Source: Tetracentron sinense (Eukaryota; Streptophyta; Magnoliopsida; Trochodendrales; Trochodendraceae). From it: 64,000 nucleotides of DNA. The position numbers were made by a program, and so were the translations under genes. Of the stretch, positions 34,033-44,699 are shown piece after piece. The stretch covers positions 26,853,250 through 26,917,249 of the forward strand of contig CM026570.1 in assembly GCA_015143295.1 (NCBI GenBank), written 5' to 3'. The notes below the pieces were generated by a model. That model saw only the letters and a program-made list of their open reading frames with translations, was not told where the DNA came from and ran no database searches. The first letter of the stretch is position 1, and each line of letters starts with the position of its first letter.

Positions 34033-34427
34033 TGTGCAAGCTTTACAACCAACACTTCATTCTTTTATGATGTTATATTCATCAATCACATTACTTTGAA
34101 AATTTTTCTAAATTCAAATTAAAATTTCTTTGTTGGTCAACCCACATACCCATCAGTTGGATCTTTGCTCTCTCGAGAATCATTTTATCTTTCTTTTTGG
34201 GTGGTACCTTAGTATGATTTTATTTTTTTTGCTTTTGAAAGGTCAAAGGGAGAAAATTATATTTGCCATGTTACTTTTTGGGAAGATAAGTAACTCCTTT
34301 ATATATGTCCACACCTTTATATATTTGAGAATGTAACTTTTAATATATGCCTAAAAAAAATCTCTTTATGTACCAATCTCTCTTTCCTAGCGAAAGTGGA
34401 ATTGAACAACTTCTTGAAATTATCAAG
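34033..34427 (+). pseudogene. Kinase-exon array: unit 3
   Basis: Keeps a CKLYNQ-like exon near 34035. The VNPHTHQLDLC exon at 34136 has lost its AG acceptor (TTTGTTG) and about 42 bp including the DFG codons; the deletion joins CTTTG to CTCTCTCGAG. The VKGE exon near 34241 and ESGIEQLLEIIK at 34391-34427 remain. It is the most decayed copy and the last before the tRNA-headed array. Confidence 0.75.
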
Positions 34428-34654
34428 GTGATATCTTAAATTTTTCTTCGAGCAATACTGTGGGAAACCCGAATGTATAGTATGAAAAATTGTCCTTCCT
34501 ATATATTTTGATTACACCCTACAGCGAGTTGCACCTAGGAACCTCCATTTGGTTGATAAATCACATCATAAATATATTTACTAATGTTGATGTCAACCCA
34601 CTTCATTGGGCTTACCTAGTAGAAATACCAACAAATTTTAGAAAGTGCCACCTT

Positions 34655-34707
34655 AATCAAGTGGTAAAGCCTTGGGGTGTTCATACTCTAGGCCTAGGTT
34701 CAAGTCC
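34655..34707 (+). promoter_or_regulatory. Internal Pol III-type A and B boxes (first unit; repeated in all)
   Basis: A-box-like AATCAAGTGGTAAAGCC at 34655-34671 and B box GGTTCAAGTCC at 34697-34707 match the plant tRNA internal promoter in order and spacing. Most other units keep the B box; units 2 and 8 have AGTTCAATTC and unit 14 has a poly-C replacement. Activity is not shown by sequence. Confidence 0.55.
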
Positions 34708-37461
34708 CACCCTCACCATTTTTCTCCAAAGGACTACATTATGTGTATTGAGGTTGATCTCCGATGCATGCATGATTGTAGGACTTGGCAAATAGGTTAC
34801 CAACCCTCCAAAAAAAGTGGGCTTACCTGGTAGAAATACCAACACATTTTAGAAGGTGCCAACTTGATCTAGTGCTAATGCCTAGAGGTGTTCATACTCT
34901 AGGCCTGAGTTCAATTCTCGCTCTCATCGATTTTCTCCAAAGGTTTACATTACGTGTGTTGAGGTTGATCCTCAATGCATGCATAATTGTAGGTCTTGGC
35001 AAGTAGGTTACAAACCCTCTCATAAGAAATGGGCTTACCTCGTAGAAATACCAACAAATTTTAGAAGATGCCAACTTGATCCAGTAGTAAAGCCTAGAGG
35101 TGTTTATACTCTTGGCCTGGGTTCAAGTCCTGCCCTCACCGATTTTCTCTAAAATACTACATTATGTGTGTTGGTGTTGATCCCTGATGCATGCATGATT
35201 GTAGGACTTGGCTAGTAGGTTACCAACCCTCTGAAAAAAAAATTAACTTACCTAGTAGAAATATCAACAAATTTTGAAGGTCCCACCTTGATCAAGTGGT
35301 AAAGCCTAGAGGTGTTCATACTCTAGGCCTGGGTTCAAGTCCCTCCCTCATCAAGTTTCTCCAAAGGACTACATTTTGTGTGATTTGGTTGATCCCCGAT
35401 GGATGCATAATAGGACTTGGCAACTAGGTTACAAACCCTTTGAAAAAAACTGGGCTTACCTCGTAGAAATACCAGTAAATTATAGAAGGTGCCAACTTGA
35501 TCCAATGGTAAAGCCTAGAGGTGTTCATACTCTAGGCTTGGGTTCAAGTCCTGCTCTCACAGATTTTTCAAAGGACTACATTATGTGTGTTGATATTGAT
35601 CCCCGATGCATGCATGATTGTAGGACTTGGCAAGTTGGTTCCCAACCCTCTGAAAAAAATTGGGTTTACCTTGTTCAAATACCCACAAATTAAGAAGGTG
35701 CCACCTCAATCAAGTGGTAAAGCCTAGAAGTGTTTATACTCTAAGCCTGGGTTCAAGTCCCGCCCTCATCGATTTTCTCAAAATGACTACATTATGTGTG
35801 TTGAGATTGATCCCCGATGCATGCATGATTGTAGGACTTGGCAAGTAGGTTACCAACCCTCTAAAAAAAAATGTATTACCTGGTAGAAATACTAACAAAT
35901 TTTAGAAAGTGTCACCTTGATCAAATGGTAAAGCCTATGGGTGTTCATACTCTAGGCCTAGGTTCAAGTCTCACCCTCACCGTTTTTCTCCATAGGACTA
36001 CACTATGTGTGTTGAGGTTGATCGCCGATTCATGCATGATTGTAGGACTTGGCAAATAAGTTACCAACCCTCCGAAAAAAAAATGGTCTTACCTGGTAGA
36101 AATTCCTACAGATTTTAGTGGGTGCCAACTTGATCTAGTAGTAATGCCTAGAGGTGTTCGTACTCTAGCCTGAGTTCAATTCCCACCCTCCCCGATTTTC
36201 TCCAAAGGTTTACATTATATGTGTTGAGGTTGATCCCCGATGCATGCATGATTGTAGGTCTTGGCAAGTAGGTTACAAACCCTCTCATAAAAAATGGGCT
36301 TACCTCGTAGAAATACCAACAAATTTTAGAAGATGCCAACTTGATCCAGTGGTAAAGCCTAGAGGTGTTTATACTCTAGGCCTGGGTTCAAGTCTCGCCC
36401 TCACCGATTTTCTTTAAAATACTACATTATGTGTGTTTATGTTGATCCCCGATGCATGCATGATTGTAGGACTTTACAATTAGGTTACCAACTCTCTGAA
36501 AAAAAAATTGGGCTTACCTGGTAGAAATACCAACAAATTTCGAAGGTCCCACCATGATCAAGTGGTAAAGCCTAGAGGTGTTCATACTCTAGGCCTGGGT
36601 TCAAGTCCCACCCTCATCAAGTTTCTCCAAAGGACTACATTTTGTATGATTTGGTTGATACCTGATGGATGCATAATTTTTGGACTTGGCAAGTAGGTTA
36701 CAAACCCTTTGAAAAAAAAATGGGCTTACCTTGTAGAAATACCAACAAATTTTCAATGGTGCCAATTAGATCCAGTGATAATGCCTAGAGGTGTTGATAC
36801 TCTAGGCCTAGCTTCAAATCCCGCCCTCACTGATTTTCTCCAAAGGTTTACATTATGTGTGTTGAGGTTGATCCCCGATGCATGCATGATGGTAGGACTT
36901 GGCAAGTAGGTTAGCACCCTCTGGAAAAAAAAATGGTGTTACCTGGTAGAACAATACCAACAAATTTTGAAGGTGTCACCTTGATCAAGTGGTAAAACTT
37001 ACAAGTGTTCATACTCTAGCCTTGGTTCAAGTCCCGCCCTCACCGATTTTCTTCTAAAGACTACATTATGTGTGTTGAGGTTGAATCCCGATGTATGCAT
37101 GTTTGTAGGACTTGGCAAGCTGGTTCCCAACCCTCTAAAAACAAATGGGCTTACGTTATTCAAATACCAACAAATTAAGAAGGTGGCACCTTGATCAAGT
37201 GGTAAAGCCTAAAGGTGTTTATACTCTAGGCCTGGGTTCAAGTCCCGCCCTCACCAATTTTCTCCAAAGGACTTCATTATGTGTGTTGAGGTTTATCCCC
37301 GTTGCATGCATGATTATAGGACTTGGCAAATAGGTTACCAACCCTCTGAAAAAAAAAAAAAAAAAAAAAAAAGGGCTTACCTAGTAGAAATACCAACAAA
37401 TTTTAGAATGTGCCACCTTGATCAAGTGGTTAAGCCTTCGGGTGTTCATACTCTTGGCCTA

Positions 37462-37489
37462 GGTTCAAACCCCCCCCCCCCCCCCCTCA
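37462..37489. repeat. Poly-C expansion in a B box
   Basis: In unit 14 the B box GTTCAA is followed by 20 C in a row in place of GTCCCGCC. It may be slippage or a sequencing or assembly artefact. Confidence 0.7.
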
Positions 37490-37838
37490 CTGTTTTTCTC
37501 CAAAGGAATACATTATGTTTGTTTAGGTTGATCCCCAATGCATGCATGATTTGACTTGGCAAGTTAGTTCCCAACCCTCTGAAAAAAATTAGGTTTACCT
37601 TGTTCAAATACCAACAAATTAAGAGGGTGTCACCTCAATCAAGTGATAAAGCCTAGAGGTGTTTATACTCTAGGCCTGGGTTCAAGTCCCGCCCTCATCG
37701 ATTTTCTCCAAAGGACTACATTATGTGTGTTGAGATTGATCCCCGATGCATCCATGATTGTAGGACTTGGCAAGTAGGTTACCAACCCTCTGACAAGAAA
37801 TGTATTACCTGGTAGAAATACAGACAAATTTTAGAAAG

Positions 37839-38096
37839 TAGAGAACGTAGACAGGTGTGCCAAATTATTCACAAATTTTAGATTTGCTGAATTCTCCAGA
37901 TTTATTCGTGAATTTCGCAATAATTTGTTTAGTTCGACAAATTAAACTACTTATTTTGTATACTATATAATTAAATTGTTGGATATTTTTTTATAATTAT
38001 TATATTTTCTCGAATTGTTCCTGAATATTTCCAGAAATTTTCTAAATTTTTCAGAACTTGACCCTTGCCGAATATTCCCGAACCCCGACTTTGTCA
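37839..38096. other. AT-rich unique stretch
   Basis: Begins where the last array unit is cut inside its constant segment. It contains short recurrences of AATTTTC/GAATTTCTG but no frame, RNA gene or element that I can support. Confidence 0.4.
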
Positions 38097-38868
38097 CTAT
38101 GGCCTCAGGCAGGTCGCCTAGGTGACTAGGCGCTCTACTGGGCTTAGGCGACTGGCCGCATAAGCGGTCATTATTAAAAATCATATTTATGTAATATTAT
38201 TACTATTCAAGCTAATGAAATATTATTTTATTTGAATATGGTAGTTTAGTCAACAAAAAGGCATGTTATTATATATGCTTCTTGTATTTTTTACTATATA
38301 ACATGTTAAGGCTATATCCAACAAATAATTTGCAGATAGAAGAAAAAGGAAAAAGGGATCATATTTTACTAACAATGTTTCCCTCATCTTAATTGTCATC
38401 TCTTTTGCCAAGTGGGTGGTGGACCAATCTCTCTCTCTCTCTCTCTCGACTCTATTTTGTGGGTGGATCATATGGCCCCCATTTGCTTTTGCTGGATTGT
38501 TAAAGGTGTCACCTAGACAACCAAGCATAGAACTATGCTCATGCGGTCATGCAACCCAATAATAGAAAAAGTCCTTTAAATACCCCAAATTTCCTTTATG
38601 ACCCTTCAAAGCTTCATAAACTCATTTTAATTGGGTCTTTTATAATTTAACTAAGTGTAGGCTCCAAGGATGGTTTTATCAAAGTTCATCCTGACATTTG
38701 AGATTTGAAATTTATATGAATTATATAGACCCCTTATTCAAGGAAATGCGGCATATATAGATCTCATATTAGGGGAAATTTCTACTGCAAAGGGGTTCAT
38801 CAGGCAACGCCTTGGGTGCCTTAGGCTACCGCGGCGGGTGTCCATGGGGTCTGTCGCCTTGACAACCA
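38097..38868. mobile_element. Possible TIR element with GCCTAGGCG-type ends
   Basis: The left end reads CTATGGCCTCAGGCAGGTCG and CCTAGGTGACTAGGCGC. The right end inverts to CATGGTTGTCAAGGCGACAG. The two share an (A)TGG...AGGCGAC pattern, and both flank an AT-rich centre with (CT)n at 38428-38447. No target duplication is convincing. It may be a decayed MITE or two unrelated pieces. Confidence 0.35.
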
Positions 38869-39317
38869 TGCGTCAAATTTAAAAAAAGATTGTCACGTCA
38901 TCTTTCTAAAGGGACCACTCATTAAAAACTTTAATGAGCATGACTCATTAATATCCTTCCCTATATATATATACTATAATCTTTCATTAACTTTTTAAAT
39001 ATTTTTGTAATTATCTTATATTTTATTTATTTATTAAAATGAGAGAGAATGAGGCTTTCTTATGAGGTTTAAGCCTCACGCCTTGAGGCTTATGCCTCAT
39101 GCATCTTGAGGTTCCAATGCCTTGCCTCATGCCTTTGCATTTTAACACATTGATCACAATGAATTGATGCGTCCTTTTTTTCTATAAGCAAGTCTCTTTC
39201 ATTGACATGCATCAAACACCGTCACTTACATCTGAGTTTGCATGAACTGTCTAGAAGACAATATTCACTCTTCTGATTTGTGCACATCATGTGATTCCCT
39301 ACTTGGTTGCTGGTTGG
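38869..39317. other. AT-rich gap with GCCTCA/TGAGGC repeats
   Basis: At 39050-39140 TGAGGC and GCCTCATGC alternate several times (TTAAGCCTCACGCC, TTGAGGCTTATGCCTCATG), a small cluster of inverted repeats. Nothing coding is seen. Confidence 0.5.
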
Positions 39318-39500
39318 TAGGGCTGTCTTTGAGCTGAGCTGAGCCAAGTTTGAGCTTGGCTGGAACTTATTCAAGTTAGGCTCGAGCTCGATTCAAACTC
39401 AAATTCCCAGCTCGAACTTGGCTTGAAAGTGCTCAGCCAAACTTGAGCTCAAACTAATTTAAAATCGAGCCGAACTCAAATCGGCTCAAGCTTGACCTAA
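39318..39500. mobile_element. hAT-MITE-like fragment rich in GAGCTCGA motifs
   Basis: Starts TAGGGCTGTCTTTGAGC, similar to the TAGGGCTGTCAACGG end of the MITE at 46156, and continues with alternating GAGCTTGGCT, GGCTCGAGCTCGA and GAGCTCAAACT stretches. No matching right end or target duplication was found, so it is probably truncated. Confidence 0.45.
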
Positions 39501-40620
39501 AATTTTGAAAATTATTCTATTATTTTAATGCTTTCAACCAATAGGCCTTCTTGGCTCATATGTGCACTCCATACAAGTGAGTACATGTTTCTCTTCCTCT
39601 TCAACCCTTATTTATATGTCATTTTCTCCCTAATGTGGGACGAAATTTCTCGGTCACCTCTCCTTTTATTTTCTTTGCCTCACTTACCAATTGCTTACAC
39701 CATCTACCAAGAAAACAATAAAAGCTTTCACTATAGGGAGCTTTCTTTCTTCTGACACAGGTAATCTTTTGGTGACATCTGTTGATGCTCACTTTATTTT
39801 TAAATTTAAAATTATATTTTATTACCCCAAAAGTAGAGAAAGGTTCTTCCATTACTGCTAATAAGTGACCTAATCACCTATGGGCATTTAATTTTCAATC
39901 TCAAATACATAATCGGGCCGGCCAACTCAATTGTGAGGGTGATGAGATATATGGGCACATTTTGTGATGTATTAAGTTATGTTGATGTGGAAAGTATGAT
40001 ATCATGTAATTAAAATAGTGATTGGGCTTGAGTAAGTGGAGTGCATAGGATAACAATGTTCTTTGTATTGTAATAGTAAATTTTTAAGGCTGTAAGAGAA
40101 CTCCCAAGTGTTGAATTGCCGAAGTTTGATGGCAAATTCTATATAAGGAGCATCTAGAATTTCTATTAGAGAGAATATAGTATTGAGAATTTGTGTACGT
40201 TAATGCTAATTTTAAGACTTGAGTGATTTTCTTCTTGGTAACTCAAGGTGTCCTCAACCCTTCGGGTCAGGACTAATTTTGGAGGATGCGATGAGAGCCT
40301 GCAACCCACCACACCAGGAAAGTCCGGGAAAATCCCGTGCAGGCTGGAACAAGGTGTTCAACCATCCACATATAACATTTTTCTTTCGTTTTATGATATG
40401 AGGGCTCGTCCATTCTCTCTGTTCTAATAAGAACAACATAAAGACCTCCATTTACATCTCAGAAGCTTAAATGGCCAGTCTAGGATAATTTTGCAGGATT
40501 TTGATGATCACGTGAATTTATATTTCAAATTATGCCATGTTGAAGTGATTGAACTCAGGCTATATATGGCCCATGAATTCTGAACTTATGCCACTAGTTT
40601 ATAGGATTTATTTTACTGGA
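39501..40620. other. Unassigned region with a TATA-like site
   Basis: No convincing gene. CTATATAAGG at 40139-40148 looks like a TATA box, followed at 40240-40360 by a more GC-rich stretch (CCCTTCGGGTCAGGACT, GGAAAGTCCGGGAAAATCCC) resembling the body of a short retroelement. Without a partner repeat in the window I cannot classify it. Confidence 0.35.
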
Positions 40621-40624
40621 GTGA

Positions 40625-41226
40625 TTGAAGTTGAACAGAAAAGAACATGCTGGTTGTGCTCAAGAAATTTTCAATGTTGTGAGTGATAAGTGCATGGATG
40701 AAACAGTTACAGAATTTTGCAATCAGGTCTCCCTTTTATCTCTATCTGCAAATGGCTATAAGCATGGAGAAGAAAATGATCTGAGCTCTGATAGCACTCA
40801 ACTACCAAACCGGGTGTGAACAACCAAGTGGATCAGAGTCTTGCAGCACTCCCTTCCACCAAGAGGTCGAGGGGGAAACGAAAGAATCACAAGGGGAATC
40901 CTAAGAAGCGTTCAATGGTAGATATTTATGCTAAAGCGAGATCTTGCACTGTGAAGGACATGGATAGGATTAATAATGAATCTAATCGGGTCGTTGCTCC
41001 AACTATAATGCCATGTAGTAGTAACCATGTTTCCATGAAAAGTGTAGAATTTGTTGATGAAGAAAATGGAAGCATGAATTTTGCTGAGCGTGGTTTCAGA
41101 TCTAAGTTAATGGAAGGATTCTCGAAGAAGCATTTAAGCGACGACAATGCAGCCATGAACAATATGTTGGGCAAGAAAAAATGTAAAAACAAGATCAAGC
41201 TCAATGCAAGTAAATCCAAATCATGA
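40625..41226 (+). pseudogene. Possible coding fragment for a basic, Lys/Ser-rich protein
   Basis: Two frames in series: 40625-40819 (64 codons, MKLNRKEHAGCAQEIFNVVS..) and, shifted, 40816-41226, which contains KRSRGKRKNHKGNPKKRSM followed by VDIYAKARSCTVKDMDRI, and ends in a Lys-rich tail. The first frame ends where the second becomes meaningful, suggesting one sequence with a frameshift or an exon border. The composition is protein-like (balanced, few low-complexity runs) with a bipartite nuclear-signal-like cluster. I do not recognise the family. It may be an exon of a plus-strand gene or its remnant. Confidence 0.4.
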
Positions 41227-41697
41227 ACGGAAAATTGAACTCATTGGGAACATTTGAAAGCAAGGTACTATTTCTTCTTTAATTAATGGAGTGTAATCAT
41301 GATCTAGAATTGTATACTTGACGTTTTTGAAACACAAATAAAGCGAGCAAAGGCTAATAGATTCATTTCACTGTCAATCATAGACATTTTTTATTTTTGA
41401 AGACTAATCACCATATATTTGATATATATTTGTATTAGACAAATTACAAATGCAGCACATGATACTATTATCTATATTGTATGATGGTACCCTTGTTAGG
41501 TCTCTACATCAAAAAGGCTGGGCCACTGGCTTTGTAGAACCCAGAATTGCACAGTTGGTACATGGTAAATGATCTTAATTACCTATTCCCAAACTCCTTA
41601 TTTTTGAAGAACTGGGTGTACAGAATTATATTCTAGCTAATATAGCTCTAAACTTAAGGATTTAAAGGCAGTTATGTAATTTTCGTCTCAATTATGG

Positions 41698-41731
<34 letters not shown>

Positions 41732-44695
41732 GCCCTTCTCGGAACATATTATGTAGTACTCCAGCTTCTTGACTATTAATGGTCTTCGACTCGAGTCTCA
41801 GTTTCCAACTTCCTTGTAAACTAATATTCAGTATTCGTAATTGATCTGCAAAACATTTGAAGTTTGGTTTGAGAACAATGAAGTTGCTCGATATTCAACT
41901 CTGAACAGAATGGTTACAGTTTCTTTTGCCATATTTTCAGGCATCGAATTCATGGCATCGACAGAAAATCCATGTGCTGCATTTCAGAATCATTAAGTGA
42001 CTATTGCTAGATCTAGTCTGAAGGACAAATAAATGGTTTTAGCAGGAATGAAGGCCAAATAATCACTTGAACAGTGTTGTAAGGATCTAACTTGAAAATC
42101 CATGCTTCTTGGCACATGAATCCTATATATCTTGCTTTTAGTTAAGCACCAATTGTTTACTGTCATTTCTGAAAGTTTCTCAGGAAGAAGCTCTCCAAAA
42201 CCAGATAGTACTATCCTGATATTTCACTATAAAATCATCATAATGATCGCAATCATCATCATCATTATCAAAGTCTTATAGCAACTATATGGTGTCGGAT
42301 ACACAAATGTTGCTTAGCCATTCGATTTTGTTTAGGGTCATATAATCCAATAAAGCAATGCATTCTCAAATTTCAGATGACCACGTCCTTTTCATCCTCA
42401 TAGAGCCTTCAACCTGCAATTATATGTTCATTGTTTGACGTAAGGCTATGTTTTTATAGAAATAATTACAACATATTCCCCTCTCAAAATAATGATGTGA
42501 GAAGCAAGAGAATCAAGAGTTTGCCCATTTTTTTCCTCCAAAAGGAAACAGTTGGATCCAATTGATCATCCCTGGGCCCTTTAATTTCCTCGAATAAGGA
42601 CCTTGTATCAGTAGCTTATCATAGGACAATTCATCAACTGTGATTTCTAGCCTCTTCATTTTTACCAATAAGAAAAGCAAGATTCCTACCCTTTTAGCGT
42701 CCAAAAAATAATATGTTCATTGTCGAGTCACAATCAAGAAAGGGTTTGATGCAAATTTTTGCCATCATGTCCACTTGGTTCACCATAATAGTAGTCCTCT
42801 GGAGATGTCATGTCTTGTATAAGAGTATCCCACATTTCGCGGATAGCCTCAACTTGTCTTAGTAAGTCGAACAGGACATTTACCAACTGTGCCAAGAGAT
42901 TCTGATATGGTTCTAATCCAAGTTATGAAGACACAACCTTCATCATCGGATGAATAAGAGAGTTTGAAAGATGTCCCTAAGGTAAACATGGCAAGATTTG
43001 GGCCAGCAAACAGAATATGCTAAATGGAGTTTCAGGTAGAGTTTTTATGAAAATGGGAACCAAAGTTCTAACAGCCTCCTATACTAAGTTGGAGGAAGTT
43101 GATTCCTTGTCAAGATGTAACAATGATTTACGAGCTCCTATTAGAAGAATTCTCATCTAGTGGTACTTTAATGGTGGTTGACCTTGTCAACTTCTTCTAG
43201 CTTCTTGGGCTAAGAAACTCTAGGATCTTCCTGTCGAGGTTGATGAATGATGAGTATGTTCTGACAGCTAATAAGAATAAGAGGTCTTAAATTTTAATGG
43301 CATTCTCTGAAATGATTTGATTGTTAACATTATCCTGCTATACACAAGTTTATTCAATTTATACATTTTATTTTCATAAGAAAAACAACATAAATGACCT
43401 ACGTATTGGAGTATAGCTGAGTAGTGCTCTCTGGTCGTAATGATTTGCAAAAGAAACTGGCTTCCAAGGGCCTATGCCTTTATGTGAATAGTTGTCTTGG
43501 ATAAGTTTTTAGTGATCAACCACCTAACTTGGAGGAGGCAATATATTAACTTTTGAGTTTTGGAAGTGTTTCCACTTCTTCTTTGATATGGTATGGGTCT
43601 TCCCTAAGGGCCTATAGATGTTTGTTGGTCAAATGGGACTTTTGGAGGAAAACTGAAATCTAAGAGGATCCCCTCATACATAATATTATGGGACTGAAAG
43701 GAATGTAATATACGGAGTTTCGAAAAGAAGGATCCTTCATTTTACAAATTTCAGTTCATAAGGAAGACAAATAGAGGAGAAAACACCCATATTGTAGGAG
43801 TTTCATTCGCTTAGAATGGTGGATTTCAGTAAAAAAGTGGGATAGCATTTTATATATCCTATGTAAAAGTTCATCTTTGAGATTTAGGGTGCTGCTGGCA
43901 AGATGAGAAATCAACTGTGAAGAGATTATCTTCGGTGGACAGATAGCTTTTACATTGAAAAGTAATATGTTTTCATTTAAGACGATAGACAAAGGGGTAT
44001 TGAAAGGAAATAGGATTGCTATCTGTTGGTCCATCAATGTAGCTTTTTCACCATTCTTAAGTAGTATATTGCATTGGGACCACAAGGTCATTAGTTCGAG
44101 TCTAGCTTACAAATCAAAAGAAAAAAGAGAGAAGAAAGAAAAAGAAAAGCTGTTGTGAAACCAACTCGCAGAAATGAGAATTCTGAGATGGTGTCCGTAT
44201 TGATGGCATCTCAAAGCACCCAAATCATCTATTACATTTAGTATATTCTCAAGTGAAATGTCCTCAACTATTTCGAATGTAAAGAAAAAGAAAATGATCC
44301 TTTGGACAGGCAGGGTATTATAGATAAAGCACAGGCTGAAATCATTTTTGGACTTCTTAAACCACAATCTCGTATTCAGTTTGAGAATTTGGGAACATTT
44401 CTGAATTCAAGTGCCCCTAGATACACCTAGAATTAACAAGCAAGGTCATTTTTGTTTTTCCAGGATTTATATTCTTATATTCTTTCTTAAACAACTGAAA
44501 AATAGTTTTGCTCAAATCATGGATCTCTTCTTGGGAAGAAATCACCCATCAAAACTTGGCTTGCCTATCAGTATGAGGTGTGTTCATGTTCATACTTATG
44601 CATGTCTCAACTACTAACCATAGGACTATCAATTAAGTATCCATGATATTCAACTAAATGTGAAAGGTTGTGAATCTGGTAGTGTGGACATGTCT
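41227..44695. other. Unassigned AT-rich region
   Basis: No frame with protein-like character on either strand. Minor features are a (TA)n tract at 41699-41728, an ATCATC run at 42250-42270, and a tRNA-like patch GGACCACAAGGTCATTAGTTC at 44066-44087 followed by an A/G-rich tail to 44155, possibly a decayed SINE. Confidence 0.4.
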
Positions 44696-44699
44696 ACAA

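Larger units (their letters stand above)
31061..34604 (+). repeat. Tandem array of a GSK3/SHAGGY-like kinase gene segment
   Basis: A unit of about 1.02-1.17 kb recurs: GTTGAACAACTTGTTGAAAT or close variants at 31170, 32207, 33382 and 34401, and CATACCCATCAGCTGGATC at 31916, 33092 and 34144. Each full unit has, in the correct order, four decayed exons of a plant GSK3/SHAGGY-type kinase separated by introns, so the source was genomic DNA and not a processed copy. The array begins inside a unit near 31061 and ends at 34604, where a different tandem repeat starts without a spacer. Confidence 0.82.
34605..37838 (+). repeat. Tandem array of a tRNA-headed, SINE-like ~211-bp unit (15 copies)
   Basis: Fifteen head-to-tail units with period 206-231 bp, marked by GGTTCAAGTCCC-like B boxes at about 34697, 34908, 35118, 35332, 35541, 35750, 35961, 36172, 36385, 36598, 36810, 37024, 37230, 37461 and 37679. 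Each unit starts with a 74-nt tRNA-like head from GGTGCCACC to CCCTCACC, having an A-box-like AAGTGGTAAAGCC, a 5-bp anticodon-type stem TAGAG/CTCTA, and a B box. A ~95-bp body and an A-rich tail of 6-22 A follow. Between tail and next head is a constant ~37-bp segment starting TGGGCTTACC. Units 1-4 match units 7-10 in diagnostic variants, giving a six-unit higher-order repeat of ~1265 bp. Confidence 0.88.

Noticed and set aside
34490-37554. Many 60-100-codon frames in the tRNA-headed array
   Set aside because: All are frame copies of the same ~211-bp non-coding unit.
34605-37838. Cluster of genuine tRNA genes
   Set aside because: The tRNA-like heads have a 9-nt anticodon loop, a mismatched T-arm and are followed by a fixed 95-bp body and A-tail. 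They are SINE-like heads and not functional tRNAs.
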